NCBI RefSeq assembly: GCF_000296445.1
Contig: NZ_JH815198.1
Span: 374,501 to 438,500, forward strand
Direction: 5' to 3'
From: Slackia piriformis YIT 12062
Lineage (GTDB): Bacteria; Actinomycetota; Coriobacteriia; Coriobacteriales; Eggerthellaceae
DNA: 64,000 nt
Both the position numbers and the translations under genes were made by a program. Position 1 is the stretch's first letter; each line of letters begins with the position of its first letter. A model generated the notes under the pieces. It was given only the letters and a program-made list of their open reading frames with translations. It made no database searches and was not told where the DNA came from. Positions 1 to 9,560 of the stretch are shown one piece after another.

Positions 1-285
<285 letters not shown>

Positions 286-438
286 GGGAATGCCTTCCTG
301 GGTTCGTATGCGAAATCCGATGCACGACGTGCGTCCGCAGCGTGCTGTGCGTGCGGCCGCAGCGCGATGCGCCGTCTTGCGGCATCGTCTTGTGGCGAGC
401 AATGCGCTATTGCGCGCCGCCGTTGCGTACGGGAGCCG

Positions 439-855
439 TTAGTCGACGCTTGGTTCAAGGTCCAGCGCGTCTTCGAGGGTGATGCCGCGCAGGTAGGATG
501 TCACGGCGTGTTCCAGGCCCTTCCAAACGCGCTGGGTGCTACATCGCATGCTCAAGGGGCAGTCGAACGATCCTTCGAGGCAATCGAGCAGATACAGATC
601 TCCCTCGGTTGCCTGGACGATTTCGTCTAAGGTTATCTCACGGGCGGGGCGGGCGATTGCATAGCCGCCCGTCGCTCCGCGGGTGACGGTGATAAGCCCT
701 GCCTCCGACAGAGGGGCGACAACCTGCTCCAGGTACTTCTTCGAGATGAGCTGACGCTCGGCGATTTTTTTCATGGGTATGCGGCCTTCGGATTCGTGTT
801 CGGCCAAATCGATCATGAAGCGAAGCGCGTAGCGTGTTTTCGTTGCGATCCTCAT
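439..855 (-). CDS. Rrf2/IscR-family transcriptional regulator
   Basis: A 138-residue cytoplasmic DNA-binding protein. The N-terminus (MRIATKTRYALRFMIDLA) and the winged helix-turn-helix through residue ~70 (ISKKYLEQVVAPL, TRGATGGYAIARP) are characteristic of Rrf2 proteins. Three cysteines follow in a C-x6-C-x5-C arrangement (CLEGSFDC...MRC), close to the C-x5-C-x5-C [2Fe-2S] site of IscR, so Fe-S sensing is likely. It is divergent from the cysteine desulfurase/scaffold pair and upstream of cysK, the expected position for an IscR- or CymR-like regulator of both. An inverted repeat at 1054-1074 is a candidate operator. Whether it senses a cluster or the cysteine synthase complex is not decidable from sequence. 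Confidence 0.9.
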   Translation of the reverse strand: MRIATKTRYALRFMIDLAEHESEGRIPMKKIAERQLISKKYLEQVVAPLSEAGLITVTRGATGGYAIARPAREITLDEIVQATEGDLYLLDCLEGSFDCPLSMRCSTQRVWKGLEHAVTSYLRGITLEDALDLEPSVD

Positions 856-1018
856 GTTCTTCCTGTTTCTGTGCGTAGCGTTTCATCTGCATCCATGCTT
901 GCGGGAGAGGTGTTTTCGCACGAATCGCTTTTGCGCTGTCGCGATTGTCTTTCCGCCTGCATGCAGGGTGCAAATGTTGCCGCCCTGTTGCGTTCTTTTA
1001 AAAAGTCTAGCGATGTAC

Positions 1019-1046
1019 TTGACATTGAACAAGACGAACTTAGGAT
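1019..1046 (+). promoter_or_regulatory. Predicted sigma-A promoter of the cysteine desulfurase operon
   Basis: A consensus -35 box TTGACA (1019-1024) is followed after 16 bp by TAGGAT (1041-1046). The desulfurase start codon lies 40 bp downstream behind a strong GGAGGT ribosome-binding site. This is the best match to a housekeeping promoter in the 231-bp divergent region. Confidence 0.6.
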
Positions 1047-1053
1047 AAAGCCT

Positions 1054-1074
1054 ATTAAATTACTAGGATTTAAT
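1054..1074. promoter_or_regulatory. Candidate Rrf2 operator (perfect 7-7-7 inverted repeat)
   Basis: ATTAAAT at 1054-1060 and ATTTAAT at 1068-1074 form a perfect inverted repeat with a 7-bp spacer. It sits just downstream of the predicted -10 box, overlapping the expected transcription start, where a bound repressor would block initiation. The neighbouring Rrf2 gene makes it the natural candidate ligand; binding is inferred. Confidence 0.45.
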
Positions 1075-1086
1075 CTGGAGGTAACA

Positions 1087-2319
<1,233 letters not shown>

Positions 2320-2373
2320 GGTCTGCGCGTATCGAGTTTCGTTTCATACAGGATTTCGACAGGAGAAAATACC

Positions 2374-2820
2374 ATGGCAATGAATTATTCCGACAAGGTG
2401 ATCGACCATTCCCTGAACCCGCGCAATGTGGGCGAGATTGAAGATGCTAGCGGCTGCGGAACGGTGGGCAATGCCGTATGCGGCGACATCATGCGCGTGT
2501 ATCTGGACATCGACGAAAACCAGGTGATCCGCGATGCGAAGTTCAAGACGTTCGGCTGCGGCGCTGCAATTGCGACAAGCTCCATGGCGACCATGCTGGT
2601 CAAGGGCAAGAACATCCAGGACGCTCTGGCCGTTACCAACAAAGCCGTGGCCGAAGCGCTCGACGGCCTTCCTCCAGTGAAGATGCACTGCTCGCTTCTT
2701 GCCGAAGAAGCCATTTATGCGGCGCTTTGGGATTATGCCGAGAAGAATGGCATCGCGATCGAGGGGCTCGAGCCTCCCGTGCACGATGTGTCCGAGCTGG
2801 AGGGAGAGCATCACGCGTAA
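2374..2820 (+). CDS. Fe-S cluster assembly scaffold, IscU/NifU N-terminal type
   Basis: A 148-residue scaffold on which [2Fe-2S]/[4Fe-4S] clusters are built using sulfur from the upstream desulfurase. The three ligand cysteines are in the expected contexts: C36 (GNAVCGD), C62 (TFGCGAA) and C106 (KMHCSLL). The protein has the single IscU/NifU_N domain with no C-terminal Nfu domain. ATG 2374 is preceded by AGGAG. It is transcribed with the desulfurase. This two-gene desulfurase/scaffold module without hscAB or ferredoxin is a compact arrangement often seen in anaerobes; that comparison is from general knowledge. Confidence 0.92.
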   Translation: MAMNYSDKVIDHSLNPRNVGEIEDASGCGTVGNAVCGDIMRVYLDIDENQVIRDAKFKTFGCGAAIATSSMATMLVKGKNIQDALAVTNKAVAEALDGLPPVKMHCSLLAEEAIYAALWDYAEKNGIAIEGLEPPVHDVSELEGEHHA

Positions 2821-2968
2821 AGGGCGAGCATTCCGATTGAAACGTCGTGCTGCGCAGGCCAAGGGGTTGAGCAAGGCGCGACGGTTGCAAGACGAGGCAT
2901 ATATCCATGTCTTGTGTGCGTGGTATAGTCGGTGCAGCAGTTACGAACGCTCGAAAGGGGGATTCGTC

Positions 2969-3613
2969 ATGAGGGTCGTCGATCTTACTCACGTGATTAA
3001 AGAGGATATGCCCGTATATCCGGGAACGGAAACGCCGAAGTTTCTGCCAGGGAGCACCTATGACGCGGACGGCTTCAAAGAAACGTGTCTGCAGATGTTC
3101 ACTCATACGGGAACGCATATGGACCCGCCGGCGCACCTGTTCGCCAACGGCATGACGCTCGATGAATTTCCCGCGAGCCAGTTCATAGGCAAGGCGGTGG
3201 TTGTTGATTGCCGCGGTCTGGGCGAAGGCGAGTTTATCACTATGGAGCACGTGCGTGCGTGCGGAGACGCGGCCGAAGAGGCCGATTTCCTTCTGTTCAA
3301 TACGGGCTGGGATCAATACTGGGGAAGCCTCGAGTACTTCGGCGAATACCCCTGTATAGACGACGAAGTGCTCGACTTCATTCTTGCGGGCGACTACAAA
3401 GGCATCGGCTTCGACGTCATTGGACTCGACCCTATAGCCGACGAAAATCTCACCAGGCATAAGAGGCTTTTTGCACATCGTGCAATCGTGAATATAGAGA
3501 ACCTGACGAATCTTGATGCGTGCGGCAGGGGGTTGTTTGATTTCAGCTGCTTCCCCCTGCCGCTGAAAGACGGAGATGGCTCTCCTGTAAGGGCCGTCGC
3601 GTGGTTTTGCTAA
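2969..3613 (+). CDS. Cyclase-family metal-dependent hydrolase (kynurenine formamidase-like)
   Basis: A 214-residue cytoplasmic protein of the cyclase/kynurenine-formamidase superfamily. ATG 2969 follows an AAAGGGGG ribosome-binding site; upstream in-frame sequence is not coding. The family's metal-binding signature HTGTHMDPPAHLF is intact, the N-terminus (VDLTHVIKEDMPVYPG) is typical, and the length matches. Members hydrolyse N-formylkynurenine or other amides/lactones, and no neighbouring tryptophan-catabolism gene narrows the substrate. It stands alone, facing a convergent gene across a 320-bp gap with nested inverted repeats. Confidence 0.85.
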   Translation: MRVVDLTHVIKEDMPVYPGTETPKFLPGSTYDADGFKETCLQMFTHTGTHMDPPAHLFANGMTLDEFPASQFIGKAVVVDCRGLGEGEFITMEHVRACGDAAEEADFLLFNTGWDQYWGSLEYFGEYPCIDDEVLDFILAGDYKGIGFDVIGLDPIADENLTRHKRLFAHRAIVNIENLTNLDACGRGLFDFSCFPLPLKDGDGSPVRAVAWFC

Positions 3614-3933
3614 TCGGTGGCGTATGGGCTTATCGCGTCCTGAAACTCAAGTTATCCGCGGTTTGTATCAATGGCGGCTTGCTACTCGCGCTCGTTCCCT
3701 TCCCCTTGCCGACGATAATCAACATTTGAGCATTATATGTAGATTATCGTCAAGCTGAAGAGGATAGGGTGGTTTTTCCGATGATACAAACCGCCCGAAA
3801 CTTGAGAAAAAGAAGGCGAAAAACAACTTGAGGGAAAAGAAGAGGCTCTCGTTGTCGAATTGCCTGGTGGATTTTGCCGCACGTCGGATACATCGCACGC
3901 CGTTCGTCGTCAGGCGCCGTGTCAAATGCGGGT
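3614..3933. other. Convergent intergenic region with nested inverted repeats
   Basis: No gene is seen in these 320 bases between two convergent genes. Two 25-nt arms (3646-3670 and 3782-3806) are imperfect inverted copies, each containing GCGGTTTGTATCA and CTCAAGTT or their complements, matching at 21 of 25 positions. Inside them a perfect 10-bp inverted repeat, GACGATAATC (3711-3720) and GATTATCGTC (3742-3751), encloses an AT-rich 21-nt loop. The whole could fold into a long cruciform, serve as a bidirectional terminator, or be a small mobile relic. No transposase is present. Confidence 0.55.
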
Positions 3934-5061
3934 TTATTCCACGAGCGTGAAAACGGCCACGAGGAAGGCTGCGGTAATCGCCGCGAATCCAATCACGACG
4001 GCCCATGCGGCAGGTCGGGAGAAATTTATCGTCCAGCCGACGCCGAAGCGCTTGGGCAGAAAGACGCTGGCGTCTTCCTTGTTGAAGTAAAAGATGCCGA
4101 GCTTCCAATGTTCGTCGTCATCCGTCAGAAGCTCATCGCTGGCTTGCATTCTCTTGAAGACGCGTGATCCCGCCTGTCCGTAAATCACCGACAGCGCGAT
4201 GCTTCCAATGACGATGGGGATGCACAGGATAATGATGAGGGCGGCTGCTTGGCCAAGTTTCATGAATCCTGCTGAAGAAAGCAGGAACACAACGCCTATG
4301 CCAGCGCTAATGAGAATGCCGGCCACCAGCAAAAATGCGCTTTCTGCCCGGGCGAAAAGTCCATAGGCGAGCGCCGACGTGGCGGGTGCGTTCGGGTCTG
4401 CATGTCGCTTCGAACGCAGAATCATCCAGTGGGAAAGCATCATGCAGGCGGCCAAGAAGGCTTCAATTAGTACGGGAAACCCGATGGCGCTGCCGATGGT
4501 CTTAGGAACGTACTCGTTCACGTTTCCTGCGAAATCGGCGTGCATGGGAAGCATGTCGGGCATGGAAGGGTAGAGCGCAAGCCCGAGGGCTATTGTTGCC
4601 AAGATGACGGGAATGTAGAGAAGATTCCAGGTCAGAGGTAGAGCTTTCGGCAGGTCTTGCTCGGCGGCGAGGGCGGTTGCGTGCTGGTGCTGTGCCTGCC
4701 AGCCTTCGGTGCGCTTAAGCTCGGCCACCTTCTTGCGATTGCGCAGCATCAGGGCAAACGATGCAATAAGGGGAACGAAAAGGGCAGCGCAAAGAAGCGT
4801 TATGCCCGCTGCGTCCCGTCCTGAGACAAGAAGCGCACCGGCCGCTAAGGAGGCGACGGTTGCGATTGCCGTGAGGACGCTCATGACCAGGGTATATTGC
4901 TTCTTGAGGGCAACAAGGCGCGGATTGCTCTGAGCGGAAGCGGGTACGGTTACCGCGAAGCATTCGTTGCGGCGCATGAGGTAGGGCGTAAAGGCAAACA
5001 GGAGCCCCGTGGCAAGCGTTGTGGCGCTTAGCATGCCTATGGTTGCGATGGCTATCGTCAT
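3934..5061 (-). CDS. DUF1648/DUF5808 polytopic membrane protein
   Basis: A 375-residue inner-membrane protein with about eight hydrophobic segments. A central DUF1648-like stretch (LPMHADFAGNVNEYVPK, around residues 190-206) is the motif found in SdpI-type proteins, and the C-terminal WKLGIFYFNKEDASVFLPKR is the DUF5808 signature. Its ATG overlaps the stop of the upstream GntR gene by 4 bp (ATGA), so the two are translationally coupled. By analogy with other GntR(YtrA)/DUF1648 pairs it may respond to cell-envelope or antimicrobial-peptide stress; that is inference. Confidence 0.75.
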   Translation of the reverse strand: MTIAIATIGMLSATTLATGLLFAFTPYLMRRNECFAVTVPASAQSNPRLVALKKQYTLVMSVLTAIATVASLAAGALLVSGRDAAGITLLCAALFVPLIASFALMLRNRKKVAELKRTEGWQAQHQHATALAAEQDLPKALPLTWNLLYIPVILATIALGLALYPSMPDMLPMHADFAGNVNEYVPKTIGSAIGFPVLIEAFLAACMMLSHWMILRSKRHADPNAPATSALAYGLFARAESAFLLVAGILISAGIGVVFLLSSAGFMKLGQAAALIIILCIPIVIGSIALSVIYGQAGSRVFKRMQASDELLTDDDEHWKLGIFYFNKEDASVFLPKRFGVGWTINFSRPAAWAVVIGFAAITAAFLVAVFTLVE

Positions 5062-5582
5062 GAGTGGGCTCCTTTCGCGGCGGGTGTTGCATTCAGCGTG
5101 CCGGGTTTGCCGGCGGGCTTTTTCGTGAGCGGGCGGTCTTTTTCGTCAAGGCCGAGCACGCGTACGTCGCGCTTTGCTCCATCTGGGCTCTGTCCTGCGA
5201 ATACGCGTTTCGCCTGAGCCTGCGCCGCCTCGAGAAATGTTTGCTCGGTACCTCCTTGGGCACGATGCTCCAAAGCGAGCTGCCGGAGGCTTTCCTCGAG
5301 CTTCTCCGCATTTGCCGCAATGCGTTCGGGTGTTGCGGCATGTCGGAAATCGGCAATGACCGCTCCAGAACGGCCGCGCATGACGAGGTAGCCTTCGTCT
5401 CGCAAGACGGCGTAGGCTTTGTTCACGGTGTGCAGGTTGACCCCTAAGTCGCTTGCGAGGGTGCGCACGCTGGGCAGTCTGTCGGCGGGAAGCAGTTCGC
5501 CGTGTGCGATGGATGCGACGATCTGGTCTCGAATTTGCTGATAGACGGGGTCCGGCGACGCTTGGTCTATGCGGATGATCAT
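5058..5582 (-). CDS. GntR-family (YtrA subfamily) transcriptional regulator
   Basis: A 174-residue DNA-binding protein. I start it at ATG 5582, directly behind GGAGGT; the longer frame runs into the regulatory region. The N-terminal winged helix (PVYQQIRDQIVASIAHGEL, LPSVRTLASDLGVNLHTVNK) is typical GntR, and the short C-terminal region without a large effector domain is typical of YtrA members. The last 4 bases overlap the start of the DUF1648 membrane protein, its likely partner. It is probably autoregulated through the large palindrome at 5592-5651, which lies in its own leader. Confidence 0.88.
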   Translation of the reverse strand: MIIRIDQASPDPVYQQIRDQIVASIAHGELLPADRLPSVRTLASDLGVNLHTVNKAYAVLRDEGYLVMRGRSGAVIADFRHAATPERIAANAEKLEESLRQLALEHRAQGGTEQTFLEAAQAQAKRVFAGQSPDGAKRDVRVLGLDEKDRPLTKKPAGKPGTLNATPAAKGAHS

Positions 5583-5591
5583 GCTACCTCC

Positions 5592-5651
5592 TGTTCTATG
5601 TCTAATATAACAATTGCATAATACCATATTTGTTATAGAACACATAGAACA
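5592..5651. promoter_or_regulatory. Large palindromic operator upstream of the GntR gene
   Basis: TGTTCTATGT (5592-5601) is mirrored by ACATAGAACA (5642-5651), and ATAAC (5607-5611) by GTTAT (5632-5636), with equal 5-nt gaps. The dyad is therefore a symmetric two-tiered site centred on 5621-5622 in an AT-rich segment that should hold the promoter of the minus-strand operon. Its inner edge is 10 bp from the GntR start codon. GntR/YtrA proteins bind such dyads; autoregulation is inferred. Confidence 0.6.
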
Positions 5652-5801
5652 AAGTTGTATGTGACGCAAGCGGTGGACGGGAGCAGCTGCCAGCAAATCG
5701 GGAACCGCAGCCTGCGAGATGGAGGCAGAGGATCGCAGGCTGTGGACGAGGGGCCCTGGAGTTTGATTCGGCAACGTAACCGCTTCTATTATTGCCAAGC
5801 A

Positions 5802-5837
5802 AGGATAATTACCTGTATTATCCTCATTACAGGATAA
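5802..5837. promoter_or_regulatory. Three alternating AGGATAA half-sites upstream of the molybdate-type ABC operon
   Basis: AGGATAA (5802-5808), its complement TTATCCT (5818-5824) and AGGATAA again (5831-5837) make two overlapping perfect inverted repeats sharing the middle half-site. A further dyad CCTGTA/TACAGG (5812-5817, 5828-5833) is embedded. The array lies 63 bp before the binding-protein start codon and is a good candidate operator for oxyanion- or metal-responsive control. It does not resemble the E. coli ModE site. Confidence 0.45.
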
Positions 5838-5899
5838 ATGAGGACGGAACGTCGGATGGGGTTTCGATAATCGTCCGCTTGCGCAAAAGGGGGTTTGCG

Positions 5900-6736
5900 A
5901 TGATTGGGAGAGATTGGATGACGAGGCGCGGTTTTGCAATCGCCTGCGCGTTTGCACTGTGCGCGGCGCTTACGGGCGGCATACTGGCGGGTTGTTCGGG
6001 CGGTGCGTCTGAGGAAACGCAAGAAGCTGCTCAGCCGCAGGCTGAGACGAAAGCGCTCGAAGGCCACGAGCTCAATATATATTGCGGCGCTGGTATGACC
6101 GATCCGTTCCAAAAAATTGCCGATGCCTTCGAGGCGGAGACGGGCTGCGCTATGAACGTGACCTTCGCCAATGCGGCGCAGATCCAGACGCAGATAACCA
6201 CTACCGAGCAGGGCGATTTCTTCGTCGCTGGTTCTGCCGAGGAGCTCAATCCGGTAGCCGACTACGTGGCGTCGAGCGTCGACTTGGTGAAGCATATTCC
6301 CGTGCTTGCCGTGCCTGCGGACAATCCGAAGGGGATTACGGGGCTGGCCGACCTCGCCAATGCAGAAAAGGTCCTGGTGGGAGATCCCGAATCTACGCCC
6401 ATCGGCAAAATTGCCAAGAAGGCCCTGACCGAGAACGGTCTGTGGGAAACCATGATGGCAAACGACGTGCTCACCACCACGACCACCGCGCCTCAAATTG
6501 CAACCGCCCTTGCCAACGGCGAAGGCGATGCGGGCATCGTGTGGAAAGAAAACGTCAAAGACGAAGGAGCTGTGGTTGTGGACACCTCCGATCTGGACGG
6601 CTTCATTAAGACCGTTCCCGCCGCGCAGCTGACTTGCGCTGCCGATGCCGACGCGGTTGCTGCGTTCAATGAGTTCTTGCAGACTGACGCCGCCTGGGAC
6701 ATCTGGGCTGAATTCGGGTACGAAAAGGTCGAGTAA
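5900..6736 (+). CDS. modA: Molybdate-type ABC transporter, substrate-binding lipoprotein
   Basis: A 278-residue extracytoplasmic solute-binding protein. ATG 5900 follows AAAAGGGGG. The N-terminus has a twin-arginine-like start (MTRRGFAI), a hydrophobic stretch and a lipobox ending LAGC, so it should be membrane-anchored after processing. The mature part has the ModA-like layout (NIYCGAGMTDPFQKIADAF; STPIGKIAKKAL; DAGIVWKENVK) of oxyanion-binding proteins. It overlaps nothing and is followed 2 bp later by the fused permease/ATPase. Given the molybdoenzyme operon at 12-16 kb, molybdate or tungstate is the most likely substrate, but the binding residues do not let me choose between them or exclude another oxyanion. 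Confidence 0.75.
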   Translation: MIGRDWMTRRGFAIACAFALCAALTGGILAGCSGGASEETQEAAQPQAETKALEGHELNIYCGAGMTDPFQKIADAFEAETGCAMNVTFANAAQIQTQITTTEQGDFFVAGSAEELNPVADYVASSVDLVKHIPVLAVPADNPKGITGLADLANAEKVLVGDPESTPIGKIAKKALTENGLWETMMANDVLTTTTTAPQIATALANGEGDAGIVWKENVKDEGAVVVDTSDLDGFIKTVPAAQLTCAADADAVAAFNEFLQTDAAWDIWAEFGYEKVE

Positions 6737-6738
6737 TC

Positions 6739-8421
6739 TTGCGCTCGCAAGGAAAAGACCCGTTTAAGCACCACGGCCGCAAAGGAGACTTTTTCTCTGG
6801 CGTGACCGTGGTGGTTGCAACGATGGCGCTGCTGTTTATCGGCAGCGCCATTGCCGCCATTGTCATTGGCGGCATTGCGCATTTCGGGGAAGCGGCCACC
6901 TCCGAAGAGGTGCTTTTTTCGCTGCGCATGAGTGTGGTGACTTCCACTGTTTCAACGGTGCTGTGCCTTGCGCTCGCGCTGCCGACGGCTTACGCGCTTT
7001 CGCATGTGAACATGCCTTTCAAGCGCGTTGCGGAAGTCTTGATGGAGTTGACGCTTTCATTGCCGTATATCTTGCTGGGGTTTGCGCTGCTTCTTATTTT
7101 TTCCTCGCCGTTTGGCAAAGCGCTGCGTGAGTGCGGATTCGCGGTGGTGTTCGAGCCTGTCGGCATCGTGTTCGCGCAGCTCATTGTCAACTTGCCGTTT
7201 GCCATTCGTATGGTGCGCACGGTGTTTGCCGATGTAAATCCACGTATGGAATTCGTGGCGAAGACGCTCGGCGCCATGCCGTTCGACGTGTTTCGCACCA
7301 TCATTGTGCCGCAATGTCGCAATTCGATCATCTCCACGTTCGTGCTTACGTGGGCGCGCGGTATGGGAGAGTTCGGCGCCACATTGATGCTTGTGGGCGT
7401 GACGCGCATGAAAACCGAAACGCTGCCAGGCAGTATCTACCTGAGCATTTCCACGGGCAACAATGATATAGCCATGGCGACGGCCATGATCATGCTGCTG
7501 CTTTCGGCGGCAACGCTGGTGATTTCGAACGTGCTGAACAGACCTGCTGCCGCTTCGCGTGTCGCTGCATCGACGAGTGCGAACTCCAAACGCGCGAAAG
7601 AGGGCTTCCTCCAGAAGGCGAGGCACGGTTTTGCCAATCGCTTTGGCGGGTCGAAGCTTGTGCAGAGGCTTCTCTCGCGCCGCCCTTCGGGATGGATGCA
7701 GGGCAATGCGCCAGGGAGCGTTCGCGTCGAAGGTCTGATGGTGCGCCGTGGGTCTTTTCAGCTGAACGTAGAAGAACTTTCCATTGAGCCGCGTGAGGTT
7801 TTCGCGATTCTAGGCTCCACCGGCTCGGGCAAGACGGTGCTCATGGAGTCGATTGCGGGCGCGTTTCCTTTAAGCGAAGGCCGCATCCTGCTTGACGGCA
7901 AAGACGTGGAAACGCTTCCCGTGCAGCAGCGCCACCTGGGCATCGTGTATCAGGATTACGCGCTGTTTTCCCATATGAGCGTTTACGACAATATTGCGTA
8001 CGGATTGCGTATGAACGGATGCGCCGCGTCGGAGGTCCACGAGCGCGTGGGGGAGATGCTCGAGCTCTTTGGCATCTCCCATATTGCGGATAGGTACCCG
8101 GGCGTTATCAGCGGCGGGGAATCGCAGCGTGTCGCGCTGGCGCGAGCGCTTGTACTCAAGCCGGGCATCATGCTGATGGACGAGCCGTTTTCGGCGCTCG
8201 ATCCCGCTACGAAAAAGCGCATGTACGAAACGTTTCGGCGTATACACGAGCGCTTCGATTGCACCATCGTGTTGGTGACGCATGACTTCAACGAGGCTCA
8301 AACGCTTGCCGACAGGGTAGGCATCGTGATTGATGGCCGCCTGCGCGTTGTTCGTCCCGCCAAAGACCTGTTCGAAAACGAATCCGATGAAGACGTGCGC
8401 TTCTTCTTGGGGATGGAGTAA
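6739..8421 (+). CDS. Molybdate-type ABC transporter, fused permease-ATPase
   Basis: A 560-residue single polypeptide joining a ModB-like permease to a ModC-like ATPase. Residues ~25-265 hold about five to six membrane segments with the permease EAA-type loop (AKTLGAMPFDVFRTIIVPQ). After a basic linker (~270-325) comes a complete ABC domain: Walker A GSTGSGKT, signature ISGGESQRVALARAL, Walker B IMLMDEPFSALD and the H-loop VLVTHDFNEAQ. The frame opens with TTG two bases after the modA stop, implying translational coupling; a later start would cut the first helix. The short C-terminus lacks a TOBE domain. ModBC fusions are known in some actinobacteria; here it looks functional. Confidence 0.82.
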   Translation: MRSQGKDPFKHHGRKGDFFSGVTVVVATMALLFIGSAIAAIVIGGIAHFGEAATSEEVLFSLRMSVVTSTVSTVLCLALALPTAYALSHVNMPFKRVAEVLMELTLSLPYILLGFALLLIFSSPFGKALRECGFAVVFEPVGIVFAQLIVNLPFAIRMVRTVFADVNPRMEFVAKTLGAMPFDVFRTIIVPQCRNSIISTFVLTWARGMGEFGATLMLVGVTRMKTETLPGSIYLSISTGNNDIAMATAMIMLLLSAATLVISNVLNRPAAASRVAASTSANSKRAKEGFLQKARHGFANRFGGSKLVQRLLSRRPSGWMQGNAPGSVRVEGLMVRRGSFQLNVEELSIEPREVFAILGSTGSGKTVLMESIAGAFPLSEGRILLDGKDVETLPVQQRHLGIVYQDYALFSHMSVYDNIAYGLRMNGCAASEVHERVGEMLELFGISHIADRYPGVISGGESQRVALARALVLKPGIMLMDEPFSALDPATKKRMYETFRRIHERFDCTIVLVTHDFNEAQTLADRVGIVIDGRLRVVRPAKDLFENESDEDVRFFLGME

Positions 8422-8477
8422 TGCCGACGCGACGCTGAGGACTCATGGGTGTTGGGATGCGGATGTTTGCCAGGCGG

Positions 8478-8774
8478 TCAGCGCTCGCGGAAGAGGCGTG
8501 CATAGGCGCACCCTTCGGGAAGATGGTCTGCGAACAAGGCATGGCGCAAGGTGACGCGGTTACATTGCGTACAGGTGTCGAATCGGTTTTTGTATATGGA
8601 GCAACGGCGCGTTTCCACGTCCAAAAACTCGCAGGGCGCGGCGTAGTCTATGATCACGTCGCCGTCCTCGTCTACTTCGCGCATGAAACAGCAGCGCCCG
8701 CATTGGTCGCACAGGTCGTCCCATATCGGGCGGTATTTCAAATAGCGGGCAATGATGGTCCAGGGCGGAAGCAT
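8478..8774 (-). CDS. UPF0260/YcgN-like cysteine-cluster protein
   Basis: A 98-residue small cytoplasmic protein rich in cysteine. CDQCGRCC near the start, then PCEFLD...RCSIY, CTQCN and a final LPEGCAY reproduce the cysteine layout of the YkgJ/YcgN (UPF0153/UPF0260) families, believed to bind zinc or an Fe-S cluster. Function of the family is unknown. It is convergent with the ABC operon and stands alone; a GC-rich hairpin without a T-tract lies upstream at about 8830-8850. Confidence 0.72.
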   Translation of the reverse strand: MLPPWTIIARYLKYRPIWDDLCDQCGRCCFMREVDEDGDVIIDYAAPCEFLDVETRRCSIYKNRFDTCTQCNRVTLRHALFADHLPEGCAYARLFRER

Positions 8775-8891
8775 GGCTCTCTTTCGGAAAAAAGGAGGGG
8801 TCGGTGCGGCATCGGGCGGCGTATGAAGCCGCGCGCCATTATGGCGCGGTCCCGACTGCCGGTGCGAAATCAGCGGCTTTGCTATGCAAGG

Positions 8892-9305
8892 TCAGCGAAG
8901 AGCGGCTTTCTTAGCGCGCTTTTTCAGGATCGCCATGCGAACAAGGCAGTACACAAGGTAGACAGGGCCGATAATGTAGCCGAGGGACAAGGCGATGCCG
9001 AAAAGAATGACTTGGACGACGATGACGATCAGGCAGCTTACGATCCATCCGTCAAGGAGGCGGTCCCTGGCACATTTGAGGGCATGGTAGCTCAGAGGCA
9101 GGAAGAGGGCCCATAAAAAGCTCACGACGAAAAGCAGGACCGAAGACGCGCTGGCCGCCATGGCGGCCTCATCTTGCGTGTAGCCTTGCTCGACCAGATA
9201 GCTGATGTAGCTTCCGTCGATAGAGGGGCTGAGGAGCATGAAGGCCATGCAGCCGCCGATTGCTATTCCCACGACGGCACCGATGATGAGGTTTCGCACG
9301 AGCAT
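8892..9305 (-). CDS. Hypothetical membrane protein (four predicted membrane segments)
   Basis: A ~137-residue protein with four hydrophobic segments (NLIIGAVVGIAIGG..., VLLFVVSFLWALFLPL, SCLIVIVVQVILFGIAL, IIGPVYLVYCLV) and a basic C-terminus (KKRAKKAALR), suggesting a cytoplasmic tail. I place the start at ATG 9305; an in-frame TTG at 9332 would add nine residues and neither has a strong ribosome-binding site. No family recognised. It follows the SPFH gene on the same strand after about 250 bp and may be its downstream partner. Confidence 0.55.
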   Translation of the reverse strand: MLVRNLIIGAVVGIAIGGCMAFMLLSPSIDGSYISYLVEQGYTQDEAAMAASASSVLLFVVSFLWALFLPLSYHALKCARDRLLDGWIVSCLIVIVVQVILFGIALSLGYIIGPVYLVYCLVRMAILKKRAKKAALR

Positions 9306-9560
9306 ACGCTTTATTTCGAGATATTCCGTCAACAGAATCGTTCTTTCGCGGTTCGTCCGACGCGGGGACGGCGTTCCTGCGTCGGATGGCCTCGGTCGAT
9401 GCGGGGCCTGGCATCTTGCGGCGCTTGCGTGTTTTGGGTCGCGAGCCTCGCAGGGCACTTCAAGGATACACCACCGTACAAGTCGTCGCGCTTCCGAAAC
9501 GGAGAGGGCACAGCCTGCGCGGCGCGGTCCTGCCTGCAGTAGGACCGCAAGGCGTGCGGT

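Noticed and set aside
5652-5899. Molybdenum-cofactor riboswitch upstream of the molybdate-type operon
   Set aside because: The region contains short inverted half-sites but no extended structured aptamer that I can recognise.
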